Positions 8,421 through 17,162 of a stretch of DNA of 64,000 nt are shown here, piece by piece. The notes beneath the pieces were generated by a model. That model ran no database searches. It saw only the letters and a list, made by a program, of their open reading frames with translations, and had not been told where the DNA came from. Each line of letters begins with the position of its first letter. Position 1 is the first letter of the stretch. The position numbers were made by a program, and so were the translations under genes. The DNA comes from Seongchinamella unica (GTDB lineage Bacteria; Pseudomonadota; Gammaproteobacteria; Pseudomonadales; Halieaceae), in the NCBI RefSeq assembly GCF_004354085.1, contig NZ_SMSE01000002.1:62001-126000 (forward strand), given 5' to 3'.

Positions 8421-9488
8421 ATGTTCAAGTTCAACCCCCAGACCCTGAAGAAACTGCACCGCTTTCGCGAGATCAAGCGCGGCTATTACAGTTTCCTGAT
8501 TCTGGCGGGCATGCTGCTGGTACTGGCCTTTGGCGAACTGCTGGTCAACAGCCGGGCGATCGTGGTCAAGTACGAGGGCCAGTGGTATTTCCCCACCTAC
8601 ACCGCCTTCTACCCCGGTACCGACTTTGGTTTTGATTACAGCTATGAGGTGAATTACCGCGATCTGCGTGACAGGTTCGCCGAGGAGGGCAGCGACAACT
8701 GGCTTATCATGCCCCCGGTGCCTTATAACGCCTTTGAAAACAACGGTCACGGCGGCGTCTTCCGGCCCACCCCGCCTTCAGCTGAAAACCAGCATTACCT
8801 GGGGACGGACACCACCAGCAGGGACATTCTGGCGAGACTGTTCTACGGAACCCGTATTGCGCTGGTCTTTTCCCTCGCTTTTACGGCCTGGGTTTACCTC
8901 ATCGGCATTTCGGTGGGCTGTGCCATGGGCTATTTCGGCGGTGTATTCGACCTGTTATTCCAGCGAATTATTGAAATCTGGTCCAACATTCCGTTCCTGT
9001 ACATGGTGATCATCGTGTTCTCGGTGATTCCCTCCACCCTGTCCATTCCGGCGCGCATCGGTATTCTGCTTGCGGTGATGGTGCTGTTTTCCTGGACGGG
9101 GATGACCTACAACATGCGCACCGAGACCTACAAGGAAAAGGCGCGGGACTACGTCGCCGCCGCCCGTATTCTGGGGGCCTCCGATACCCGCATCGTGTTC
9201 CGCCATATTCTGCCCAATGTGCTCGCCACCCTGGTAACCTTTATGCCCTTTGTGGTGGTTTCGGCGATCGGCGCCATTACCGCACTCGATTTTCTCGGCT
9301 TTGGGCTGCCGCCACCCACCCCCAGTCTGGGTGAGTTGTTAAAGCAGGGGACCGCCAATCTGCGCACCGCCCCCTGGATCGTCTCGGCCGCCTTTGTCAC
9401 CCTGGTGTTCCTGCTGACGCTGATCACCTTTATCGGCGAGGCCGTGCGCGAATCCTTCGACCCGAAAAAATTTACTGTGTATCGCTGA
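8421..9488 (+). CDS. yejE: peptide ABC transporter permease, YejE-like
   Basis: 355 residues. The N-terminal region (FNPQTLKKLHRFREIKRGYYSF, partial) and a long periplasmic stretch before TM2 with GTDTTSRDILARLFYG match YejE, the DppC-type partner permease. The EAA loop AARILGASDTRIVFRHILPN is present near 255-280 and ends in the usual P-N. The long insertion containing WYFPTYTAFYPGTDFGF is typical of YejE rather than DppC. It should pair with the preceding permease in the inner membrane to import oligopeptides. The gene ends 13 bp before the binding-protein gene. Confidence is high for the family and moderate for the exact substrate. Confidence 0.88.
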   Translation: MFKFNPQTLKKLHRFREIKRGYYSFLILAGMLLVLAFGELLVNSRAIVVKYEGQWYFPTYTAFYPGTDFGFDYSYEVNYRDLRDRFAEEGSDNWLIMPPVPYNAFENNGHGGVFRPTPPSAENQHYLGTDTTSRDILARLFYGTRIALVFSLAFTAWVYLIGISVGCAMGYFGGVFDLLFQRIIEIWSNIPFLYMVIIVFSVIPSTLSIPARIGILLAVMVLFSWTGMTYNMRTETYKEKARDYVAAARILGASDTRIVFRHILPNVLATLVTFMPFVVVSAIGAITALDFLGFGLPPPTPSLGELLKQGTANLRTAPWIVSAAFVTLVFLLTLITFIGEAVRESFDPKKFTVYR

Positions 9489-9501
9489 GGATGTACTGGT
9501 T

Positions 9502-11478
9502 ATGACTGAAATGATGTTCCGACGTCTGCGGCTGCTGTGCTTTGCTGCACTCTCTGTTGGTCTGCTGGCTGCCTGCGGTGGCGGGGACGACGCGGCAACG
9601 CCGCAACAGAGCGCTGCGCCGATTGATAACAGTGAAGAGGTGCAGGCCTATTACGCGGCTAATCCCGACTTCTTCAGCTTCAAGATGCCAGCCGATATAC
9701 CGCAGGGGCTGGACTGGCAAAACGGCTCAGGCCTCGCGGAAATGGGTTCGCCGGAGGCGAAGAAGGGTGGCACCGAGTACCGGGCGCTGCAGGATTTCCC
9801 GCGCACCCTGCGCATAATCGGCCCGGATTCCAACGGCGGTTTCAGGGGGATGTTGCTGGACGACGTCACCGTTCCCCTGGGCTTCCGCCATCGCGAGTAC
9901 TTTGACTTTATCCCCGGGCTGGCCGATGCCTGGGCCCGGGGAGAGGACGGCAAGACGTTTTATATCAAGCTGGACCCCAGGGCCACCTACTCGGACGGGG
10001 TTCCGGTGACGGTCGACGACTACATGTTCATGTTCTGGATGTTCCGTTCTCCCTATGTGACGTCACCCTGGTACAACAATTTCTACAGCACCATGTTCAC
10101 CAACATTACCCGCTACGACGATTACACCATGTCGATCAGCATCCCGGCCTCCAAGCCGGACGGCGAGGCCCGGGTGCTGGGCCTGCGCCCAATGCCGCGG
10201 CATTTTTACAAGGAGGTGGGTGAGGACTTTGTCGATCGCTACCAGTGGCGTTTTGCGCCGACCACGGGGCCTTACGTGATTGAGGATGGCGACCTGAAAA
10301 AAGGCCGTTCCATCACCCTCACGCGCATCCCCGACTGGTGGGCCAAGGACAAGAAGCACTGGCGCTATCGCTTCAATGCCGACAAGGTCCGCTTCACGGT
10401 GATCCGCGATACCGAGAAAATATTCGAGGCTTTCCGCCGCGGCGACCTGGACCAGTCCGGTCTCAACCTGGCCGAATACTGGTATGAAAAACTGCCCGAT
10501 GATGCCCCGGAAGTGGCCGCCGGTTACATCAAAAAGGCCGTGTTCTACAATCAACGCCCGCGACCCACCTACGGCCTGTGGATCAATACCGCGCGCCCCC
10601 TGCTGGACGATCAGGATATACGCCTGGGTATCAACCACGCCTCCAACTGGCAACTGGTCATCGACAAATTCTTCCGGGGTGACTACGGTCGCCTGCGTAC
10701 CGAGCATGACGGTTTCGGCGAGTTTACCCACCCGACTCTCAAGGCAAGGGAATTCGATATCGACAAGGCCCAGGCCTATTTTGCCAAAGCCGGCTTCAGC
10801 CAGCGGGGCCCCGATGGCATCCTGGTGAACGAGGCCGGCCAGCGGCTGTCATTTACCCTCTCATCGGGCTACCAGTCCCTCAAGGATGTGCTGACCATCC
10901 TCAAGGAAGAGGCCGCCAAGGCGGGACTGGAGTTTCGTATCGAGCTGTTGGACGGCACTGCCAGCTGGAAGAAGGTGCAGGAGAAGCAACACGATGTTCA
11001 CTTCTCTGCCTTCGGCGTCATCCTCGAGATGTACCCCCGCTTCTGGGAACACTACCATTCCGACAATGCCTACGACCAGGCATTCCTCGAGGATGGCAGC
11101 GTGAATCCGGAGCGCAAGATCAAGACCCAGACCAATAACCTGGAGAGCTTCGCCGATCCCGAAATGGATGTGATGATCGAGCGCTATCGGGCTTCTGATG
11201 ACAAGCAGGAAATGATCGAGCTCGCCCATAACATGTCGGAACTGCACCACGAGCACGGTTCTTTTGTACCGGGCTTCTACCAGGGTTTCTTCCGCGTGGG
11301 CTACTGGCGCTGGATGCAGTACCCGGAGGAGTTCAGCTACAAGCTGGCCCAGGGAGCAAGCGAACTGTTCGTGCACTGGATCGACGAGGATATGAAGCGG
11401 GAAACCCTTGAGGCCCGTAAAACCGGCAAGACCTTCGAGCCTTCGATCAAGGTATACGACCGCTGGAAGGAGGACTAG
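9502..11478 (+). CDS. extracellular solute-binding lipoprotein, YejA-like
   Basis: 658 residues, family SBP_bac_5. A lipoprotein signal ends at LLAAC with Cys25, so the protein is anchored at the periplasmic face of the inner membrane or sorted outward. The mature part has domain I with YSDGVPVTVDDYMFMFWMF (the conserved YaDGxPVTAdDV-like motif) near 170-190 and the C-terminal lobe with FGVILEMYPRFWEHYHS. It is longer than E. coli YejA (about 600 residues). In YejABEF systems this component captures oligopeptides or peptide-nucleotide antibiotics. Placement between permeases and ATPases differs from the E. coli order A-B-E-F. Confidence 0.88.
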   Translation: MTEMMFRRLRLLCFAALSVGLLAACGGGDDAATPQQSAAPIDNSEEVQAYYAANPDFFSFKMPADIPQGLDWQNGSGLAEMGSPEAKKGGTEYRALQDFPRTLRIIGPDSNGGFRGMLLDDVTVPLGFRHREYFDFIPGLADAWARGEDGKTFYIKLDPRATYSDGVPVTVDDYMFMFWMFRSPYVTSPWYNNFYSTMFTNITRYDDYTMSISIPASKPDGEARVLGLRPMPRHFYKEVGEDFVDRYQWRFAPTTGPYVIEDGDLKKGRSITLTRIPDWWAKDKKHWRYRFNADKVRFTVIRDTEKIFEAFRRGDLDQSGLNLAEYWYEKLPDDAPEVAAGYIKKAVFYNQRPRPTYGLWINTARPLLDDQDIRLGINHASNWQLVIDKFFRGDYGRLRTEHDGFGEFTHPTLKAREFDIDKAQAYFAKAGFSQRGPDGILVNEAGQRLSFTLSSGYQSLKDVLTILKEEAAKAGLEFRIELLDGTASWKKVQEKQHDVHFSAFGVILEMYPRFWEHYHSDNAYDQAFLEDGSVNPERKIKTQTNNLESFADPEMDVMIERYRASDDKQEMIELAHNMSELHHEHGSFVPGFYQGFFRVGYWRWMQYPEEFSYKLAQGASELFVHWIDEDMKRETLEARKTGKTFEPSIKVYDRWKED

Positions 11479-11484
11479 GGTTTC

Positions 11485-12459
11485 ATGTCCCTGCTGGAGG
11501 TCGACAACCTGCAGGTGGAGTTCGCCACCGACGAGGGTCGGGTGCGCGCCGTCGATGGGGTCAGCTTCAATATCGAGGCTGGCCAGACTCTGGGAATTGT
11601 CGGCGAATCCGGTTGTGGCAAGAGTGTTACCGCGCTGTCGGTCATGCGTCTGCTACCCCAGCCCATGGGCCAGATTGCCGGTGGCGCTGTCCGCTTCCGG
11701 GGCCGCGAGCTGAGTACGCTGGACCTGGAGGCGATGCGCAAGGTGCGTGGCGCCGATATCGGCATGGTGTTCCAGGAACCGATGACCGCCCTAAACCCGG
11801 TACACACCATCGGCCGCCAGTTGACCGAGGCGATACTGCTGCACAAAAACCTCAAGCCGGCTGCAGCGACCCGCGATGCGGTGCAACTGCTGGACCACGT
11901 GGGCATACCGTCGCCGGACATTCGCATGGGTGAGTATCCCCACCAGTTGTCCGGCGGCATGCGCCAGCGGGTAGTGATCGCCATGGCCCTGGCCTGCAAG
12001 CCGGCACTGCTGATTGCCGATGAACCGACCACGGCGCTGGACGTCACTATCCAGGCGCAGATACTGGAACTGATCAGCGACCTGCAGGCGGAGATGGGCA
12101 TGGCGGTGATGATGATTACCCACGATCTCGGGGTGATCGCCGAAACCTGCGACGAGGTGGTGGTGATGTATGCCGGCCGCATGGCGGAGCAGGGCAGTGT
12201 GTTCGATATATTCGATCGTCCCACCCACCCGTATACCCGGGGGCTGCTGGCCTCCATACCCCGGCTGGAGACGAAGCCCAAATCGCGACTCAGCGTTATC
12301 GAGGGCATGGTGCCCAGTCTTTACGACCTGCCGCCAGGGTGTCGCTTCCAGAACCGCTGTCCACACGCAACGGATGCCTGCGCAGCGGCGGCGCCGGTGA
12401 TCGAAGCGGTCGCCGACGGCCACCGGGTTGCCTGCTGTCGCTGGCGGGAGCTGCGATGA
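11485..12459 (+). CDS. oligopeptide ABC transporter ATP-binding protein, DppD/OppD-like
   Basis: 324 residues. Walker A is GESGCGKS with Lys46, the signature is LSGGMRQRV near 155, and Walker B is [12 protein letters not shown]. The C-terminal oligopeptide-transporter extension includes [11 protein letters not shown], the Cys-containing segment that carries an iron-sulfur cluster in characterised OppD/DppD proteins. It supplies one of two nucleotide-binding subunits for the upstream permeases. The gene starts 6 bp after the binding-protein stop and overlaps the next ATPase gene by 4 bp (ATGA), so translation is coupled. In E. coli YejF both ATPases are fused in one chain; here they are separate. 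Confidence 0.9.
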   Translation: MSLLEVDNLQVEFATDEGRVRAVDGVSFNIEAGQTLGIVGESGCGKSVTALSVMRLLPQPMGQIAGGAVRFRGRELSTLDLEAMRKVRGADIGMVFQEPMTALNPVHTIGRQLTEAILLHKNLKPAAATRDAVQLLDHVGIPSPDIRMGEYPHQLSGGMRQRVVIAMALACKPALLIADEPTTALDVTIQAQILELISDLQAEMGMAVMMITHDLGVIAETCDEVVVMYAGRMAEQGSVFDIFDRPTHPYTRGLLASIPRLETKPKSRLSVIEGMVPSLYDLPPGCRFQNRCPHATDACAAAAPVIEAVADGHRVACCRWRELR

Positions 12460-13424
12460 AACCGTTACTCCAGGTCAGTGACCTGCAGATGCACTTCCCG
12501 GTGCGCGAGGGGATACTGCTGCGGGCACGCAAGTTTAACCGCGCGGTGGACGGCGTGTCCCTGCACATCAATCCCGGTGAAACCCTGGGGCTGGTGGGGG
12601 AGTCCGGTTGCGGCAAGTCCACGCTGGGGCGCTGCATCAGCCGCCTGTATACGCCGACCGCGGGCAGCATCCTGTTTGCGGGGCAGGACATCTCCCGGCT
12701 CAGGGGTAAGGCCCTGCTGCCTTATCGTCGTGATATCCAGATGATTTTCCAGGACCCGATGGAGTCCCTGAATGCGCGGCACACGGTGGGCGAAATCCTC
12801 GAGGAACCGCTGGTGATCCATCGTATGGGCGACAAGGCGCAACGTATGGCCCGGGTGCGTCAGCTGCTGGACATTGTCGGTCTCCCCGCGCGCTCGGTCA
12901 CCCGTTATCCCTTCGAGTTTTCCGGGGGCCAGCGTCAGCGTATCGGTATCGCCAGGGCGATCGCGCTGAATCCCCGCCTGATTGTCTGCGACGAACCGGT
13001 GTCGGCGCTCGATGTGTCCATCCAGAGCCAGATTCTTAACCTGTTAAATGATTTGCAGCAGGAACTGGGTCTCGCCTACCTGTTCATCGCCCATGACCTG
13101 GCGGTGGTAAAACACATCTCCGACCGGGTGGCGATCATGTACCTGGGCAATATTGTCGAATACGCCGCCGGTGAGCGGGTCTACAGCGAGCCCGCTCATC
13201 CCTATACGCGATCGCTGATCGCGGCAATCCCGGTCCCAGATCCCCACCGCAAGGCCCAGCGCCAGGTGCTGGCCGGTGATGTGCCGTCGCCGATCAATCC
13301 GCCGGCCGGTTGTCACTTTCACCCGCGCTGTCCCGAGGTGATGGAGCGCTGTCGCAGCGAGGCGCCGGAACTGATAGCGCGGGAGCATGACCACGCCTAT
13401 GCCTGTCATCTGGAACGAGATTAG
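12456..13424 (+). CDS. oligopeptide ABC transporter ATP-binding protein, DppF/OppF-like
   Basis: 322 residues from the ATG at 12456, which overlaps the previous stop codon; an in-frame start further upstream would only read through the end of the preceding gene. It has [12 protein letters not shown], the OppF-type N-terminus, Walker A GESGCGKS (Lys54), signature [14 protein letters not shown], Walker [13 protein letters not shown], and the C-terminal [14 protein letters not shown] cluster-binding segment. It completes the importer as the second ATPase. The stop at 13424 is followed by a patch containing a DUF427 remnant, so the operon ends here. No clear rho-independent terminator is visible after it. 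Confidence 0.9.
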   Translation: MKPLLQVSDLQMHFPVREGILLRARKFNRAVDGVSLHINPGETLGLVGESGCGKSTLGRCISRLYTPTAGSILFAGQDISRLRGKALLPYRRDIQMIFQDPMESLNARHTVGEILEEPLVIHRMGDKAQRMARVRQLLDIVGLPARSVTRYPFEFSGGQRQRIGIARAIALNPRLIVCDEPVSALDVSIQSQILNLLNDLQQELGLAYLFIAHDLAVVKHISDRVAIMYLGNIVEYAAGERVYSEPAHPYTRSLIAAIPVPDPHRKAQRQVLAGDVPSPINPPAGCHFHPRCPEVMERCRSEAPELIAREHDHAYACHLERD

Positions 13425-13437
13425 TTTTTCGTGCTTG

Positions 13438-13687
13438 CTATCCGCCTGACGTGCCCGGTCCAACCTTGATCGGGCCAGCGATACGGCTGCTCAGCCAACC
13501 GCCATAAGATGCGCCGGCTTGTGGTTCGACTCGCTCTGTGTCCACAAAGCAGGCGATCCTGCCCGGGTAAAAGGACAGCTGGTCGGCAATGTTCCGGAAC
13601 GCACCGATAGCTCCAGACAATGGCGCCTGCCGATGCGGCCTGGCCCCAGAAAGTTATACTGGTCATCGGGCAAAGTTCGCCATACAA
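13438..13687 (-). pseudogene. DUF427-family gene remnant, frameshifted
   Basis: On the minus strand one frame ends with FYPGRIACFVDTERV then EPQAGASYGGWLSSRIAG and PIKVGPGTSGG, which matches the known C-terminus of DUF427 proteins (FYpGrvd..DGErVxPQPGgfYGGWit..ivGPfKGxPGT). Just upstream a different frame carries TFWGQAASAGAIVWSY, which resembles the preceding TRYW..aAWSYP segment. The two halves join only through a frameshift near 13605-13625, and the N-terminal half is missing. I therefore read it as a decayed gene, not a short real one. It lies between the ABC operon and the TetR gene, whose promoter may overlap its 5' end. Confidence 0.6.
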
Positions 13688-13689
13688 TA

Positions 13690-13706
13690 TGACACTAATG
13701 GTGTCA
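13690..13706. promoter_or_regulatory. probable TetR operator (17-bp inverted repeat)
   Basis: TGACACTAATGGTGTCA has perfect 6-bp arms TGACAC/GTGTCA around a 5-bp centre, 36 bp before the ATG of the TetR-family gene at 13743. Position close upstream of a TetR gene and the length fit an autoregulatory operator. A TTATACT element at 13654-13660 could belong to the promoter. Inference from symmetry and position only. Confidence 0.5.
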
Positions 13707-13742
13707 ATAAATACAGTTTACGTACAAGGAAAGTCAGGCGCT

Positions 13743-14330
13743 ATGTCGGAACCCGTAAAACCCGAAGTCGTTGATGGTCGCCGCGCACGCAGCGAACGCA
13801 GCAAGCAGGCCATCATTGATGCGTCACTGGCACTGATGGAAGAGGGTAACCTCATTCCTACCGCGCAACAAATTTCTGATAAGGCGGGGGTGGGTATTCG
13901 CTCTTTCTTCCGTCACTTCGAGGACATGGAAACCCTGTTTGCCACCATCGACGAACAGATTCGGGCGTCTACTGAAGCGCTGTTTCTTGGTGGAGACCGG
14001 GATGGCACCCTCGAAGAACGTATTCTCCATGCGATAGAAAGACATGGGGAGGGCTATGAAAAGCAGCGTAACATGATTCTTTCCACTTCTGCCCAGCTCT
14101 GGCGCTCGGAAACCTTGAGGAGGAATTACGCCCGCTACCAGCGCGGACTGCGTCGCGATCTTGATGACTGGCTGCCGGAACTGAAACAACTAACGCGTAG
14201 TCAGCGAGAGGCGGTAGACGCGATTGCCTCCTTCGAAATGTGGCACCGCCTGCGTTATCACCAGGGTCTGAGCAACAAGTCGACCATAGAAGTCCTGGTG
14301 AGCCTCATTAATTTACAGCTCAAAGGCTGA
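13743..14330 (+). CDS. TetR/AcrR-family transcriptional regulator
   Basis: 195 residues from the ATG at 13743; longer in-frame readings from 13620 run through the palindrome and promoter region and are less likely. Residues about 12-62 form the TetR DNA-binding domain: RARSERSKQAIIDASLALM, then the helix-turn-helix ISDKAGVGIRSFFRHFEDMETLFATI. The C-terminal ligand domain (about 70-195) is unlike any sensor I can name. The 17-bp palindrome immediately upstream suggests autoregulation. The next gene, for a tandem DsbA-like protein, starts 23 bp downstream in the same direction, so the regulator probably controls it. In related marine Gammaproteobacteria such pairs occur among catabolic genes, but the inducer is unknown. 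Confidence 0.88.
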   Translation: MSEPVKPEVVDGRRARSERSKQAIIDASLALMEEGNLIPTAQQISDKAGVGIRSFFRHFEDMETLFATIDEQIRASTEALFLGGDRDGTLEERILHAIERHGEGYEKQRNMILSTSAQLWRSETLRRNYARYQRGLRRDLDDWLPELKQLTRSQREAVDAIASFEMWHRLRYHQGLSNKSTIEVLVSLINLQLKG

Positions 14331-14353
14331 TCGTGCTCTCGGAGGGGTAATTT

Positions 14354-15736
14354 ATGACTGAGCAATTCAAGGATCAGGGTGGCGTGGCCTCCATGGACCC
14401 CAGTCCATTCCACCGCTGGCTCACTTCACGCATCGTACGTCGTATCTGCAGCCCGCAACGACAGCAAAAACAGCGGAAAAAGCTGGAAAAAGCGCGCCTC
14501 AAGGCTGGCGATAAACATGTCGTGGAATACTTCCACCAGGTGGACGATGGCTACAGCCACCTGGCCTCACAGGTCCTGCTTCACCTCGCCCAGCGCTACG
14601 ATATCGAATTGGTCTGTCACCTGGTACGTGGCCCCCAGGGTAAGAATGTAGCAGAGCCAGAGTTACTGTTACGACTGTCCCGTTATGACGCTTTTCATGT
14701 GGCGCCGGAATACGGCCTGCAGTATCCCGAACATCCCCAGCCGCTGGAAGCGTCCATGGTCGATCTGGCGAATGCCATACTGGCGGCACAGGACAACGAG
14801 AGCTTTATCGAGTGTGCGGCACACGTGGGGGATGCACTGTGGTCAGACGATGCACAACGCCTGCAGGGACTGGCAGAAAGCCTGGGCTTCGGCACTGACG
14901 CCGAGCGGGAAGCTCGTCTGGCTTCCGGTATTGCCCGCCGTGCCGAACTCAAGCATTACTCCGGCGCAATGTTCTACTATGGCAATGAGTGGTACTGGGG
15001 AGTTGACCGGCTCTACCATCTCGAGAGCCGCCTGGCCGAGCTCGGGGCCGATCGCGAACCTGGGGAAGCGCTGCTGGTGCCGCGTCCCCCTGTGGAGGCC
15101 GGCCCGCTCAGGGACAATGGCAGCTTGACACTTGAAGTCTATCCCTCGCTGCGCAGCCCCTACACATCCATCGTCTTTGATCGCACGGTCAAACTTGCTG
15201 AGGATACAGGTGTGAATCTGGTGGTGCGCCCGGTACTGCCCATGGTGATGCGCGGTGTGCCCGCCACTCGCGAAAAAGGTTTTTATATCTTTTCCGATAC
15301 GGTGCGCGAGGCCCGTTACGCGGGCGTGCCGTACGGCAATTTCTACGACCCCATAGGCGACCCGGTACGCCGCTGTTATTCCCTCTACCCCTGGGCCTGT
15401 CAGCAGGGCCTGGGTAACGAACTGCTCTCCAGTTTCCTCAATGCTGCTTTCGCCAAGGGCATCAATACCAACAACAACCACGGGCTGCGCAAGGTGGTGG
15501 AGGCCGCTGGCCTGAACTGGCGAGAGGCACGGCAGCACCTGGGTGAGCCTGGCTGGGAAGCGATGCTGGAAGAAAATCGCCTGGCCATGTACGACGCCGG
15601 CCTTTGGGGCGTGCCCAGTTTCCGTCTGCTGGACGAACAGGGTAACCAGATACTGGCTCTCTGGGGGCAGGATCGCCTGTGGCTGTTCGCCCGTGAGATC
15701 CAGCGCCAGCTTGATCGGCGACAGGTCGCGGGTTGA
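14354..15736 (+). CDS. tandem DsbA/2-hydroxychromene-2-carboxylate isomerase-like protein
   Basis: 460 residues containing two thioredoxin-like DSBA modules. The first spans about 53-245 (VEYFHQVDDGYSHLASQ, followed by a helical insertion with YYGNEWYWGVDRLYHLE) and the second about 255-450 (LEVYPSLRSPYTSIVFDR, then GVPSFRLL near the end, the cis-Pro motif). Neither module has a CxxC pair; the second has SPY, as in glutathione-dependent kappa transferases and HCCA isomerases. The protein is probably a glutathione-dependent isomerase or transferase in the cytoplasm; no signal peptide is seen. Start ATG 14354 follows a good ribosome site (GGAGGGG). It shares a transcript with the TetR gene. Confidence 0.8.
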   Translation: MTEQFKDQGGVASMDPSPFHRWLTSRIVRRICSPQRQQKQRKKLEKARLKAGDKHVVEYFHQVDDGYSHLASQVLLHLAQRYDIELVCHLVRGPQGKNVAEPELLLRLSRYDAFHVAPEYGLQYPEHPQPLEASMVDLANAILAAQDNESFIECAAHVGDALWSDDAQRLQGLAESLGFGTDAEREARLASGIARRAELKHYSGAMFYYGNEWYWGVDRLYHLESRLAELGADREPGEALLVPRPPVEAGPLRDNGSLTLEVYPSLRSPYTSIVFDRTVKLAEDTGVNLVVRPVLPMVMRGVPATREKGFYIFSDTVREARYAGVPYGNFYDPIGDPVRRCYSLYPWACQQGLGNELLSSFLNAAFAKGINTNNNHGLRKVVEAAGLNWREARQHLGEPGWEAMLEENRLAMYDAGLWGVPSFRLLDEQGNQILALWGQDRLWLFAREIQRQLDRRQVAG

Positions 15737-15775
15737 CAGTAAGACAGGCTACGGTCTCTCCGCGGGTTCTTAGGT

Positions 15776-15854
15776 AATTGGGGACAGACCACGGTTTATA
15801 TGGCAGAAAAACCGTGACCCAGGAAAACCTTAAAACCGTGGTCTGTCCCCAATT
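15776..15854. repeat. 79-bp MITE-like element with 22-bp perfect terminal inverted repeats
   Basis: The left arm at 15776-15797 begins AATTGGGGACAGACCACG and is exactly complementary to the right arm at 15833-15854, which ends CGTGGTCTGTCCCCAATT. The 35-bp centre contains a further partial copy AAAACCGTG. The GGGGACAGACCACG word is, from general knowledge, common at the borders of small palindromic elements linked to REP-associated (Y1/IS200-type) transposases. No transposase is present here. The right arm is followed by a T run, so for rightward transcription from the DsbA-like gene the folded element could also act as a terminator. Confidence 0.75.
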
Positions 15855-15872
15855 TTTTCGGTTACTGGTTTC

Positions 15873-16943
15873 CTATAGCCCGGCGCTGGTCTTGATGATT
15901 TCCTTCGAGTTGGCCGGTAGCGTGAACGCCACGCCATCCTCGCCGATGGTGTAGTTGGGGAAGATATCTTCAGCTCCGTTCAGGTACAGCAGGTCCTGGC
16001 CCGGAATTACCAGTGGCGGGACAATGTGGTAGTACAGCAGGTGGCCAACACCGGCATCGCGGGCAGTTTCTGCCGCTTCCACCGGGCTGGCGTGGTAATC
16101 GAGGATGTCATAGGTAATCTTGGCCATAATCTGGTTGCCCAGTCTCCTGGCGGTTGCGTTCATCATGTTGACAAGATTGGGGGCAAGAGCCTCATGTACC
16201 AGCAGGTCGATCCCCTCGGAGAATTTCCGGATGTTGGCCTGCTTGGTGGTATCGCCGGTAATCAGCAGAGAACGTCCCTTGTAGCTGAAGCGGTATCCCA
16301 CCGCAGGTTCCACTGGTGAGTGATCCACCGCCAGCATTTCTACCTTGAGTCCTTCACCCTCGTAGACCAGGGTCAGTTCACCCATGGGCGGCTTATCGAA
16401 AGGTATGGCCTGCATGCCGGCGGCACTCATGGGAGCCACGAGGTCGCCGTGATGCTCATGGCGATAGGTAAAATCCTGGGCATAGGCGGCGTTGAATCCG
16501 TCCACCACCCGTTCCACTCCGCGGGGGCCGTAAACGGGAAGGGGAGTCGCGTTATCGCCGCCGGCCCAGCGCAGGGTGCTGATTTCCCCCAGGCCATCGA
16601 TATGATCCGAGTGAAAGTGGGTGAGGAATACGCCTCTCACAGTGCCGGGCTGGTAGCCCATGCGAGCCAGATTGCGGGGCCCGTCAGTGCCGGCATCCAC
16701 CATGAACAGCTGTTTGCCGGCAACCACTGCAACGCAGGGGCCGGAGGCGTTGGGAGCGGGCATGGGGCCGCCGGCACCGCACAGCGCCAGGTGCAGCCCA
16801 TCTTCCAGTTCCGCGACAATGTCAGCGCCCATGCGGGATTCCAGGCCTTTGGCCATTAATCGGGTGGCGATGGTTGCACGCTGGCTGTAGGCGATTGCCG
16901 CCACCGCGGCCAGCAGAGCCAGTGCTATTAACGTCTTTTTCAT
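15873..16943 (-). CDS. periplasmic metallo-beta-lactamase-fold hydrolase
   Basis: 356 residues from the ATG at 16943, chosen because it begins an N-terminal signal/anchor MKKTLIALALLAAVAAIAYS; a longer reading adds 39 residues with no signal. The zinc motif THFHSDHIDG near 115-125 is followed by later ligands (the His in AVDHSPVEPAVGYRF, the Asp in TGDTTKQ, the His in YYHIVPP), the pattern of the RNase Z/arylsulfatase-like branch of the superfamily. It is probably exported and membrane-tethered. The substrate is unknown. A sulfatase remnant lies directly upstream on the other strand. A good minus-strand promoter with an overlapping 30-bp inverted repeat precedes it. Confidence 0.85.
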   Translation of the reverse strand: MKKTLIALALLAAVAAIAYSQRATIATRLMAKGLESRMGADIVAELEDGLHLALCGAGGPMPAPNASGPCVAVVAGKQLFMVDAGTDGPRNLARMGYQPGTVRGVFLTHFHSDHIDGLGEISTLRWAGGDNATPLPVYGPRGVERVVDGFNAAYAQDFTYRHEHHGDLVAPMSAAGMQAIPFDKPPMGELTLVYEGEGLKVEMLAVDHSPVEPAVGYRFSYKGRSLLITGDTTKQANIRKFSEGIDLLVHEALAPNLVNMMNATARRLGNQIMAKITYDILDYHASPVEAAETARDAGVGHLLYYHIVPPLVIPGQDLLYLNGAEDIFPNYTIGEDGVAFTLPANSKEIIKTSAGL

Positions 16944-16980
16944 GGTCGGTCCCTGAGTGCGCCGGCGCGATCTGAGGTTA

Positions 16981-17020
16981 AAGGTATGATATGGCACAAT
17001 TAATGTCAAATTGATGCCAT
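16981..17020 (-). promoter_or_regulatory. promoter and overlapping inverted repeat upstream of the hydrolase gene
   Basis: Reading the minus strand, a perfect -35 TTGACA (17009-17004) is separated by 17 bp from TACCTT (16986-16981). The -35 sits inside an imperfect 30-bp inverted repeat at 16991-17020, with outer arms ATGGCA..CAATT and AATTGATGCCAT that match apart from a one-base bulge. A regulator bound there would cover the -35 hexamer. Seen directly; function inferred. Confidence 0.45.
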
Positions 17021-17162
17021 GCCCTGAAACATGCCCTGTAGAATGTTGATTTGCCCCCAAAATTGACCCACTAACTGGAGTGGAGTGAACCCCTGGAAGT
17101 AGAACGTCTTACCCGCTGTAATTGACCGTCCGTAGCGTCACAGGAGCATTTACATATGCCGA

